This document shows positions 42,498-51,600 of a stretch of 64,000 nt of DNA, one piece after another. How positions within the stretch are numbered: position 1 is the first letter of the stretch; each line of letters opens with the position of its first letter. Location: positions 868,001-932,000 of the forward strand of contig NZ_CP102285.1 of the NCBI RefSeq assembly GCF_025151045.1, given 5' to 3'. The position numbers were made by a program, and so were the translations under genes. This DNA is from Parabacteroides johnsonii DSM 18315. Lineage in GTDB: Bacteria > Bacteroidota > Bacteroidia > Bacteroidales > Tannerellaceae. Below the pieces are notes generated by a model. It was not told the origin of the DNA. It saw only the letters and a list, made by a program, of their open reading frames with translations, and did not search any database.

Positions 42498-42563
42498 AAC
42501 ATATATGATTCGATTTCAAAACATATATGTTTCGTATTCAAAGTATCTATGTTTTGAAAGCAA
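42498..42563. repeat. Three 22-bp units of the AACATATATG family
   Basis: Units begin at 42498 and 42520 (both AACATATATG) and at 42542 (AGTATCTATG). The first two differ at few positions. This array has the same period and core as that at 32019-32084. It lies between the divergent oxyR and GH127 genes, so an operator role is possible here, though not for the convergent copy. Confidence 0.7.
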
Positions 42564-42690
42564 AAGCAGGCCAGATGAAATATTTGTGTAAAAAAGACAT
42601 TTTATTGCCAAAATACTTTTATAAGTCTGAGAAATAGATTTTCTTTGTGTTTGTTAACTGAGATATATAACCATACAACAAATAAAGTCT

Positions 42691-45141
42691 ATGCTGCAAA
42701 AGTTAGTGTTAGCCATCGGAGTCGTAGTTGCCTTCAGCTCCTGTCATTCTACTTCGTATCATTCCGACGAACCTATAGTCGAGGTACCTTTTACAGAGGT
42801 GCATGTGACGGATCATTTCTGGGCACCCCGTATCGAGGTGAACCGGACTGTCTCTATCCCTTCCGCTTTCAGGCAGTGTGAAGCAAACGGACGTTTCGAT
42901 AACTTTGCTTTGGCTGGCGGTCTGATCAAAGGGGAGCATAAGGGAGATTTTCCGTTCGACGATACCGATCCTTATAAAATCATCGAAGGAGCGTCCTATT
43001 CACTTGCCATTAAATATGATCCGAATTTGGATGCTTACCTGGACAGTGTCATTACGTTGATCGGAGCTGCACAAGAACCGGACGGCTACCTGACTACCTG
43101 TGTGACGAATAAATGCGAACGGCTGAATCGCTGGTGGGGGACACGCCGTTGGGAAAAACTGAACAGCCATGAGCTCTATAACAGCGGGCATCTTTATGAG
43201 GCTGCCGTGGCCCATTATCAGGCGACAGGCAAACGTAGCCTGCTTGATGTCGCCATCAAAAATGCAGATTTGGTCTGTAAGGATTTCGGTCTGGACAAAA
43301 TGCAGAAACATGTACCCTCCGGCCATCCGATTATCGAAATGGGACTTGCCAAACTGTATAAAGTGACCGGAGACCGGAAATATCTGGATATGGCAAAATA
43401 TTTCGTTGAAGAAACCGGGCGGGGTACGGATGGGCATCGCCTGAATGCCTACAGCCAAGATCATATGCCGATTTTGCAGCAGGAGGAGATTGTGGGGCAT
43501 GCTGTCCGTGCCGGTTACCTGTATTCCGGTGTGGCCGATGTCGCGGCGTTGACGAAAGACACTGCCTATTTCCATGCGATCTGCCGGATATGGGATAATA
43601 TGGCGACAAAAAAACTATACATAACGGGAGGTATCGGATCGCGTGCGCAAGGAGAAGGTTTCGGTCCGGAATATGAATTGCACAATCATAGCGCCTACTG
43701 CGAGACTTGTGCCTCCATTGCCAATGTATATTGGAATCAACGTATGTTTCTGGCAACGGGAGATGCCAAATATATAGATGTGCTGGAACGTGCTTTGTAT
43801 AATGGCGTGATTTCGGGCGTATCATTAAGCGGGGACAAGTTCTTCTATGACAATCCTCTTGAATCGATGGGACAGCACGAAAGGGCTCCCTGGTTCGGCT
43901 GTGCCTGCTGTCCAGGTAATGTAACCCGTTTTATGGCCTCTGTTCCCAAATATATGTATGCGACACAGGGAAATAGTCTCTATGTGAATTTATATGTAGG
44001 TAGTGAGAGCCGGGTTGCTTTGGCGAACGATACGGTCACATTGGTTCAGGATACGGAATATCCCTGGGATGGACTGGTCAAATTGACTGTTTCACCGCGA
44101 AAGGCTTCTTCTTTCAGTTTGAAACTTCGTATTCCTTCTTGGACAGGTAATGAACCGGTTCCCGGAAGCGATCTATATACATATATAAAGAGAGACAGGG
44201 AACCTTGTGCTGTTTTTGTAAATGGAACACCCTTGAAAGAGAAAGCGCATCATGGATATGTCGTGATCGAACGGGAGTGGGAGCCGGGCGATGTCATCGA
44301 ACTTCGTATGCCAATGGATGTCCGGCGGGTAAAAGCGCATGAGAAGGTACGGGCAGATCAAGGTTTGCTGGCCGTTGAACGCGGGCCAGTCGTGTATTGC
44401 CTGGAGGGGGTGGATATGCCTGATCGTCATGTGTTCAATAAATATCTTCCGGAAGATGCCGATTTTACCTGTCAATATGAAAAAGAGAAGTTGAATGGTA
44501 TCGTGGAGCTAAGTACTACGGTAAAGGAATTAGATCGTAATAAAGAAAACGGTATGGTCTCGGAAACGGAGGTCCCGGTGAAACTGATTCCTTATTCAAC
44601 CTGGAATAATCGCGGTAATGCTGAAATGGCTGTCTGGATTCCGGCTTCAGCCGGTTATGCTAAACCGACGCCGGAGCCCGACATCGCTTCCCGTGCGAAG
44701 TCTTACACGATTGTCAGTGCGCCGATCCAAAAAGACGGCATTGCTTGTGAACGCCGTGAGTGGTGTTACGGAGTGAATGATCAATGGGACCCGAAGAGTT
44801 CGGATGATATGTCGAAACCTTACTGGTATTTTTGGTTGAAAGAAGGGACACAGGAATCGATCGAGTATGTGTTCGACCGTCCAGAGATGGTCCGGAATGT
44901 TCAGGTCTACTGGCTCGATTTCGATCATTACGATGGAAATTACCGTGTTCCGGCAAGCTGGAAAGTACAGTATAAGGCAGGAAGCGGCTGGAAGGATGTC
45001 GAGGCTAAAGGTGAATATGGTTGCAGGAAGGATTGCTATAATTCTGTCGATTTTACTCCTGTGAAAACTACCGGATTGAAGCTGGTTGTCCAGTTGCAGG
45101 AAGGTGAGTCGGGCGGTGTGATCGAATGGAAAGTAAATTGA
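42691..45141 (+). CDS. GH127-family glycoside hydrolase (beta-L-arabinofuranosidase type), lipoprotein
   Basis: The 816-residue exported protein has a lipoprotein-like signal (VVAFSSC). The GH127/DUF1680 (alpha/alpha)6 barrel carries the family's zinc and catalytic residues: Glu322 (GEGFG), Glu338 and Cys340 (AYCETC), and Cys406/Cys407 (FGCACCPGN). By analogy with HypBA1 the second Cys cluster supplies the nucleophile. The C-terminal 130 residues (from about 685) resemble a galactose-binding or F5/8-type domain. The enzyme would release beta-L-arabinofuranose or a related sugar from plant glycans. The second GH127 gene starts 8 bp after its stop. Confidence 0.9.
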   Translation: MLQKLVLAIGVVVAFSSCHSTSYHSDEPIVEVPFTEVHVTDHFWAPRIEVNRTVSIPSAFRQCEANGRFDNFALAGGLIKGEHKGDFPFDDTDPYKIIEGASYSLAIKYDPNLDAYLDSVITLIGAAQEPDGYLTTCVTNKCERLNRWWGTRRWEKLNSHELYNSGHLYEAAVAHYQATGKRSLLDVAIKNADLVCKDFGLDKMQKHVPSGHPIIEMGLAKLYKVTGDRKYLDMAKYFVEETGRGTDGHRLNAYSQDHMPILQQEEIVGHAVRAGYLYSGVADVAALTKDTAYFHAICRIWDNMATKKLYITGGIGSRAQGEGFGPEYELHNHSAYCETCASIANVYWNQRMFLATGDAKYIDVLERALYNGVISGVSLSGDKFFYDNPLESMGQHERAPWFGCACCPGNVTRFMASVPKYMYATQGNSLYVNLYVGSESRVALANDTVTLVQDTEYPWDGLVKLTVSPRKASSFSLKLRIPSWTGNEPVPGSDLYTYIKRDREPCAVFVNGTPLKEKAHHGYVVIEREWEPGDVIELRMPMDVRRVKAHEKVRADQGLLAVERGPVVYCLEGVDMPDRHVFNKYLPEDADFTCQYEKEKLNGIVELSTTVKELDRNKENGMVSETEVPVKLIPYSTWNNRGNAEMAVWIPASAGYAKPTPEPDIASRAKSYTIVSAPIQKDGIACERREWCYGVNDQWDPKSSDDMSKPYWYFWLKEGTQESIEYVFDRPEMVRNVQVYWLDFDHYDGNYRVPASWKVQYKAGSGWKDVEAKGEYGCRKDCYNSVDFTPVKTTGLKLVVQLQEGESGGVIEWKVN

Positions 45142-45149
45142 TATTGAAT

Positions 45150-47123
45150 ATGAAACGAATCTTATTACTTGCACTTGCCGGAATCAGTCTGGCTGGCGGT
45201 GCGCAGACACATGATGGCGGATATCCGATTACGCCTGTACCTTTCACATCTGTAAAAGTGACCGATAGCTTTTGGGGGCAAAGACTGAAAGCCAGCCGTG
45301 AGGTGACTATACCGCTTGCGTTCAGCAAATGCGAAGAGACCGGGCGATATGAAAACTTTGCAAAAGCGGCTCATCCCAGTAACGATTATAAGGTTGAAGG
45401 TTTCTCGTTTGATGACACGGATGTGTATAAAACAATCGAGGGGGCAAGCTATTCGATGCAGACTTACCCTGATAAGAAGCTGGACAAGTATATCGATAGC
45501 GTATTGATGGTAGTGGCGGCTGCACAGGAACCGGACGGTTATCTGTATACTGCCCGTACCATGAACCCGCAACATCCGCATGAATGGGCGGGTAGTAAAC
45601 GATGGGAAAAAGTGGAAGACCTGAGTCATGAGTTTTATAATCTGGGCCATATGGTCGAAGGAGCTGTCGCACATTATCAGGCAACCGGTAAAAGGACATT
45701 TTTGGATGTGGCGATCAAATATGCCGATTGTGTCGAGAAAGCGATAGGCGACAAGCCCGGGCAACTCGTCCGTGTACCGGGTCACCAGATTGCCGAGATG
45801 GCACTCTGTAAACTTTATTTGGTGACGGGACAGAAGAAATATCTCGACCTTGCCAAATTCTTCCTTGACAAACGGGGATATACGGAACGTAAGGATGCCT
45901 ATAGCCAGGCGCATAAACCTGTGTTGGAGCAGGATGAGGCAGTCGGGCATGCTGTCCGGGCCGCTTATATGTATTCCGGTATGGCAGATGTGGCTGCTTT
46001 GACGGGCGATACGGGATATGTCCATGCGATCGACCGTATATGGGAGAATGTGGTGACAAAGAAATTGTATATTACAGGCGGTATAGGCGCTACTAATAAT
46101 GGAGAGGCCTTTGGTAAGAACTACGAACTACCGAACCTATCGGCCTATTGTGAAACCTGTGCCGCAATCGGGAATGTATATTGGAACTATCGTTTGTTCC
46201 TGCTTCATGGCGAATCCAAATATTATGATGTGCTGGAACGTACCTTATATAACGGCCTGATTTCGGGTGTTTCCCTTGAAGGCAATGGATTTTTTTACCC
46301 GAACCCTTTGGCATCGACCGGTCAGCATCAGCGTAAACCTTGGTTCGGTTGCGCTTGTTGTCCGTCTAATATTTGCCGCTTTATTCCTTCGCTGCCGGGG
46401 TATATATATGCAGTTCATGACAAAAATGTATATGTCAATCTCTTTATGAGTAATTCTTCCGATCTGAAAGTTGGTGGCAAGAGCTTAAAGCTGACTCAAA
46501 GTACCGGATACCCCTGGGATGGCGATGTCCGTTTGGATGTGGCTCCTAAGGGTAAGCAAGATTTTACGTTGAAAATACGTGTCCCGGGTTGGGTAAGGGG
46601 CGAAGTGGTTCCGAGCGACCTGTATATGTTTTCTGATGGTAAACAATTGGGCTATTCTGTCAAGGTAAACGGTGAACCGGTGGAAAGTAATCTGGATAAA
46701 GGCTATTTCTCGATTACCCGCCAGTGGAAGAAAGGGGATGTGGTGGAGGTCCATTTCGATATGGAGCCTCGCACGGTCAAAGCCAACGTGAAGGTGGAGG
46801 CCGATCGCGGGCGTGTAGCCGTAGAGCGTGGCCCTGTCGTTTACTGTGCCGAATGGCCTGATAATAGCTTTGGTGTCATGAATGTATTAATGAACCGGAA
46901 ACCTGCATTTACGGTCGAACGCAAATCTGATTTATTGTATGGTATCGATGAGATCAAGGTGGCGGCGCAGGCTTTGAGCTATGGCCGGGACGGGCGTCTT
47001 TCTGCCGAAGATGTGACGTTGACCTTGATCCCTTACTATGCCTGGGCGCACCGTGGTAAAGGAGAGATGGCCGTTTGGCTGCCTCAGGAGGTGAATGCTG
47101 TGTCTCCGGCATCGGACCGGTAA
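45150..47123 (+). CDS. Second GH127-family glycoside hydrolase
   Basis: The 657-residue exported enzyme has a signal peptide (LLLALAGISLAGGAQ) and is a clear paralogue of the preceding gene product. The set Glu319, Glu335, Cys337 (AYCETC) and Cys403/Cys404 (FGCACCPSN) is conserved. It lacks the extra C-terminal domain of its neighbour. Tandem GH127 members often differ in specificity and attack successive linkages of one arabinose-containing glycan. The ATG at 45150 is preferred because the frame before it overlaps the first gene's end. No transporter or SusCD pair is near. Confidence 0.9.
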   Translation: MKRILLLALAGISLAGGAQTHDGGYPITPVPFTSVKVTDSFWGQRLKASREVTIPLAFSKCEETGRYENFAKAAHPSNDYKVEGFSFDDTDVYKTIEGASYSMQTYPDKKLDKYIDSVLMVVAAAQEPDGYLYTARTMNPQHPHEWAGSKRWEKVEDLSHEFYNLGHMVEGAVAHYQATGKRTFLDVAIKYADCVEKAIGDKPGQLVRVPGHQIAEMALCKLYLVTGQKKYLDLAKFFLDKRGYTERKDAYSQAHKPVLEQDEAVGHAVRAAYMYSGMADVAALTGDTGYVHAIDRIWENVVTKKLYITGGIGATNNGEAFGKNYELPNLSAYCETCAAIGNVYWNYRLFLLHGESKYYDVLERTLYNGLISGVSLEGNGFFYPNPLASTGQHQRKPWFGCACCPSNICRFIPSLPGYIYAVHDKNVYVNLFMSNSSDLKVGGKSLKLTQSTGYPWDGDVRLDVAPKGKQDFTLKIRVPGWVRGEVVPSDLYMFSDGKQLGYSVKVNGEPVESNLDKGYFSITRQWKKGDVVEVHFDMEPRTVKANVKVEADRGRVAVERGPVVYCAEWPDNSFGVMNVLMNRKPAFTVERKSDLLYGIDEIKVAAQALSYGRDGRLSAEDVTLTLIPYYAWAHRGKGEMAVWLPQEVNAVSPASDR

Positions 47124-47178
47124 TCTGTTTTATCGAAATACGATAGAGTATGTCTATTCCGGTATAAAAATTATCTGT

Positions 47179-47209
47179 TTGACAAGTACTTATATCTGAT
47201 GTATCTTTG
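47179..47209 (+). promoter_or_regulatory. Promoter of dps
   Basis: TTG (47179-47181) in TTTGAC, a 20-bp spacer and TATCTTTG (47202-47209) form a full Bacteroidetes promoter, with the ATG 46 bp further on. Confidence 0.75.
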
Positions 47210-47255
47210 CAATACAAGAAAAACAAAAAGTATAACAATTAAAAAGTAAAGTAGT

Positions 47256-47744
47256 ATGAAGACATTAGATTATATCCATTTGGACGCAGTTGCAACAGGC
47301 AAAGTAGTTGAAGCATTACAACAGTTATTAGCCGATTATCAGATATTCTATACCAACCTTCGTGGTTTTCACTGGAATATCAAGGGACACGGTTTCTTTG
47401 TTCTTCACAGCAAATTCGAAGATATGTATAATGATGCCGCCGAAAAGGTGGACGAACTGGCTGAGCGTATCCTGATGTTGGGTGGTATTCCTGTTAATAA
47501 ATTCAGTGAATATCTGAAAGTTGCCAAAGTAAAGGAAGTATCGGGCGTATCTTGTGCAGACGAAGCGTTGGAAAACGTTCTGAACACTTACGGGCAGTTT
47601 ATTGCAGAAGAACGTAAATTGCTTTCTCTGGCTTCCGAATCCGGAGACGAGGCGACAGTAGCATTGATGAGCGATTACCTGAAGGAACAGGAAAAATTGG
47701 TTTGGATGTTAGTGGCTTACTCTTCTTGCGACTGTAAGAAATAA
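47256..47744 (+). CDS. dps: Dps-type DNA starvation/stationary-phase protection protein
   Basis: The 162-residue ferritin-like protein has the Dps ferroxidase region FHWNIKGHGFFVLHSKFEDMYNDAAEKVDELAERI (His, Asp and Glu ligands in place). It should assemble into a 12-mer that stores iron using peroxide as oxidant and so protects DNA. It has its own promoter and terminator. In Bacteroides dps is under OxyR control; oxyR lies nearby on the other side of the GH127 pair. Confidence 0.93.
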   Translation: MKTLDYIHLDAVATGKVVEALQQLLADYQIFYTNLRGFHWNIKGHGFFVLHSKFEDMYNDAAEKVDELAERILMLGGIPVNKFSEYLKVAKVKEVSGVSCADEALENVLNTYGQFIAEERKLLSLASESGDEATVALMSDYLKEQEKLVWMLVAYSSCDCKK

Positions 47745-47785
47745 TAAGTGTGTAAGTAATTAATAATTTATTCGTTGCGTTTGGA

Positions 47786-47816
47786 AAAGGCGGCCTCGTG
47801 AGGAGACCGCCTTTTT
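47786..47816 (+). terminator. Rho-independent terminator after dps
   Basis: AAAGGCGG (47787-47794) and CCGCCTTT (47807-47814), with an inner CTC/GAG pair, form a stem followed by a T-run. Confidence 0.85.
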
Positions 47817-47830
47817 GTTGGAGTTTAATG

Positions 47831-48628
47831 TCAATTTACAACCGGTTGTAAAGATATCGTGAACGGTTCTTCTTCGGAGCCTTTCACCCCTTCGTCGGCG
47901 AAGGGGAAAGATTCGGAAGCCTTATAGATACCACTGGTCTGCAGGCTGTAATACATGAAGTAGACAGGTGCGTTTTCTCCTTTTTTACCTCGTATTTCAA
48001 ACTGGTACACTTTACGCCCATCTGTTTCGGTCAACGTCCCTACACCCCGGCATTCTTCTCCTACGAAGGCTGCCAGAATATCTTTGTCCCGTCGTTCGAA
48101 AGGCTGTGACTCGGCTAAAGCCACAGTGGCACTCATCACTTCCGGGTACTTTCCGGATTCTTCGAATGGAGGAATGGCCGGGTCGGAAATCTTGCCATAT
48201 GTGCCGTTTTGTACGAAGTCGAACAGCTCGTTGCAGACATATAATTTTTTGTTCTTGGCACTGTAATATTTGAGAGTCACTTTTTGTGTCTCAGCCGAGT
48301 TTCCCCGGATATAGAGGAAAAATAACTTTTCCCCGTTATATTCTTGTGCTTTGACTACACCCCGGCATTCATTGCCGATAAATGCAGAGACTTCGTCTGT
48401 CTCGTCTGCATATCCTTCGAGGAAATCGGACAGTTTCATTATGCCGGTCATACTGAACTGATAGATTCCGCTTTCCGGCATTTCCCATTCCGGTTCGGGA
48501 TCGTTTTCCACCAACTCCAATTTCCAATCCGGTTCTTCAACGACCGTCGGTTTAGGATCATCGTCCTGACAGCTCCACAAACATGTGGAGACTGCCAAGA
48601 TCATCATTTGATAAATGTATTGTTTCAT
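47831..48628 (-). CDS. Lipoprotein with two copies of an AFxGxECRG-type domain
   Basis: The 265-residue lipoprotein has lipobox LWSC, so Cys20 would be lipidated. After an acidic linker come two homologous domains of about 95 residues. One contains EVSAFIGNECRGVVKAQEYNGEKLFFLYIRG and the other DILAAFVGEECRGVGTLTETDGRKVYQFEIRG. Related segments occur twice in the giant protein encoded just upstream (DMLAAFDAGGRCIGV and GDRLLAYANGELRAE). It is the second gene of that operon, 12 bp after the giant gene's stop. It probably sits at the cell surface with its partner. Function is unknown. Confidence 0.75.
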   Translation of the reverse strand: MKQYIYQMMILAVSTCLWSCQDDDPKPTVVEEPDWKLELVENDPEPEWEMPESGIYQFSMTGIMKLSDFLEGYADETDEVSAFIGNECRGVVKAQEYNGEKLFFLYIRGNSAETQKVTLKYYSAKNKKLYVCNELFDFVQNGTYGKISDPAIPPFEESGKYPEVMSATVALAESQPFERRDKDILAAFVGEECRGVGTLTETDGRKVYQFEIRGKKGENAPVYFMYYSLQTSGIYKASESFPFADEGVKGSEEEPFTISLQPVVN

Positions 48629-48640
48629 CTTGTTTTTGTA

Positions 48641-51600
48641 TTACCTTTTACTGATTTTATAGACATGTCTTTCACCGTTTATGATGACTGTCGCCATGTA
48701 GATACCTTTCGACATATCGGCTGCTGCATGGTAGCGGTGATGTATGTAGCCGTCGGCAGCTGCCGTAGTCTGGTAGCGGTGGAACATTTGTCCAGCCATC
48801 GTGTAAAGCATGATTTCCACTTTATCGCCCGACTTGGCATTGAGCATGAAGTTCAGCTCGTGTTCGAACGGATTCGGATAAACCGATATTTCGAGGTCGT
48901 TGATAAAGTCGATGATCATCGGCTGTTCGATGTCACCTCTTACGGTATTGGCTGCATAGTCCAACATCGGAGATGTCTCTGCGATGATTTCCCCGCCACG
49001 CTCGAGAGCAAACGAAATGCCTTCGTTACGATCACCTCCTACACTGAGGAAGAAGAGCGATTCGCCATCGGACGGACGTTCTGTCACCATCGCTTCTGCT
49101 CTTAGCTCTCCATTAGCATAAGCCAGCAAGCGGTCTCCGGAATAAAGTGGCATATTGTCGGCGACTGTTGCGACTACAGACATATTGGCTGCATACTGTC
49201 CGGCCTGTTCGGCCATGGTTTCGACCGGCATACCGGCTGAACGGGTACTGATCGTACTGCGTGTAGTGGTTCCTGCCGTTACATCCGGGTAGGTCAATGT
49301 CGTTTTGTTCTTGCTGAACAACATATATCCTTTGCCCGGTTCCAGATATGTCAGACTGCCTAACCAACCGGTTGTTTCTCCATACATCGAGAAGCGGTCT
49401 TGCGATTTGATGATATCGCCTTCCATGGCCTCGAATCCGGCCAAAGCCTCTGAGATCGGTAGGTTGACGGTGCTCAGATAACTGATGTAGTTCCAGTTCG
49501 GGAGGATATCCAACTTCAGGTTTTCCTTTTCGTGGATCGCCAAACCTGAAACGCTTAATTTCTGTACCATCGGAGACTGAAGCAGGAACATATGGCGGTT
49601 GTCGAATTTCAATGCTTGGGCCGGATCGTTGTTGACCCATTGCTTCCGTACGCCGTCATACGTCATGTAGATACCGTTTGTCTCGTCTTTCACCTGTTCG
49701 TCGCCTGCAAAGATCGCTTTGCTCAAGACGCTTGCCGGGTCGGAGAACAGCTCGCTTGCTACGTTGTAGGATATCCAGTTCCAGCCCTTGATCAGGTCTA
49801 TATTCTGTACCACACGTTCTTCTCCGTCGAAGATGATCGGAGCGGAGGCCGTACCCCAAACCTTATCACTTTCGAATGAAATCTCTTCCGAAGGATAAGC
49901 CGTATAGACAAGTCCTGTGCTGGCATCCCATGAACGGAACTCGATCTGGTTTGCCGCCAAGCGGTTCGTGTTGCTGTAGACTGTCAGGAAGACGTACCAC
50001 ATATCATTATCCTTCAGATATTGGCTGTTCGCTACACCTATGCAACGTCCGCCTGCATCGAAGGCCGCCAACATGTCTTCAGCATCTGCAGAAAACAGTT
50101 TGTTGAAACGGATCCGTCCGTACACGTTCATGTTATAGGCGAAATCTCCCGGATTGACTGTCCAGTCTGGTTGTTCATCAAACACTTTCAATGTTACAGG
50201 CAGGGATTCGGCCACATTGTTGTCACCTTTGACATAGATCACTTCGTCATATCGGCCTACATTCGTCCCTTCGTCCACGGTAAAGAGGATTGTCTCCCGT
50301 CCCTGCGGATCAATAGAGCCGGATTCAGGCATGGCATCCAACCAGGCGGGTAAGCCTTCGATCGTGAAGTTCTTCACCGTTCCTCCGTGGTTCTCCACAT
50401 CCACGGCGAATGTCATGGTCGCGTTTAGCTTTTTCTCTTTCGTCACGGACTTTTCGCTCCACTTCAGCTGGTTACGGTCGATGTATGCGCTCCATGTAAC
50501 CGGGCTTTCCATCAAGTTGCCGTTCAAGTCGCTCACATCCTTCACCGTGAAATTGACAGTTGTCTTTTCGATCGCTTCGGGTGTGTCCATCAGATTGATC
50601 ACCAACGCATCCTTGTTTACGACGAATGTAAACGGAATGGATGTTTCGGGGGCTTTCTTGCAAACAGGAGGTACTTCGCTGGTCGCCACTGCTTTCTCCA
50701 GCGTAACCAAAGTCGAGTCGGTTACCAGGTCGTCTCCGCTGTAAACCAGTTCCTGTATATTGGCACTGTTCGTGATATACTTGCTGAACGGCAGGTACAT
50801 CATCAATCCCATCTCTGTTCCTTCCGGTGATATATTGTAGTTGTTGGAAACTGTCGAAGCCGGCAGGGCCATGTTCCAGATGCGCAATTCGTCGATCGCT
50901 CCGTCCAAATGCATATCCGTATGGTTGACTATCTGCTCTGCTTCCGTCCAGCGGCGTGCACCGGCATAGAGTTGTGTTGCACTGAAACCACCGACATTAG
51001 AAGCGTCGAAATAGCTGTTCAACACACCGTCCATGAAGATTTGGGCATTACCTGCCGTCCGGTTCACGGCCAGTACGAAATGGTGCCATGCGCCGTCACG
51101 GAAGTTACCTGCAACCTTTTGTTCATACCCGTTATTGCGGAATAAGAGTTCGTTATCTACGAAACCGACGAATACCTTGTTTGTATTTCCGTTACTTTCT
51201 TCGCCGACGCCCTTTCCGTTGGCCACCAAGGCGGCATCTTCTTTCTGATCGGCCGCTGCCTTGAACCAGAATTCCAGCGTGTAATCACTTGATCCGGTAA
51301 TTGCCACACGTGAAGAATTGACCACTGCGATTGCATCCTTACCGTTGAAAGAAAGCGATTTGCCGTCCTGCGTACTCCAGGTTGCACCGTACATATAGGC
51401 TGTCGCACCTTGCGATTTATCCATCGCCATGTCACCCTTGCCTTCGTTCATCCGGTAGTAGGCCAGTAATCCGGCTTCGCGTCCGGTGTAGATACGCAAC
51501 GAGTTGGCGATCAGGTCTGTCATTTCGACTACTTTGGTCCAGACGCGTGCTTCGTGCATCTGTCCGGCGAAGTAGTTTCCGCCCTTGAGGCTCCGTCCGA

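Noticed and set aside
32019-42563. Idea that the AACATATATG arrays are CRISPR remnants
   Set aside because: Units abut without spacers and number only three; there are no cas genes.
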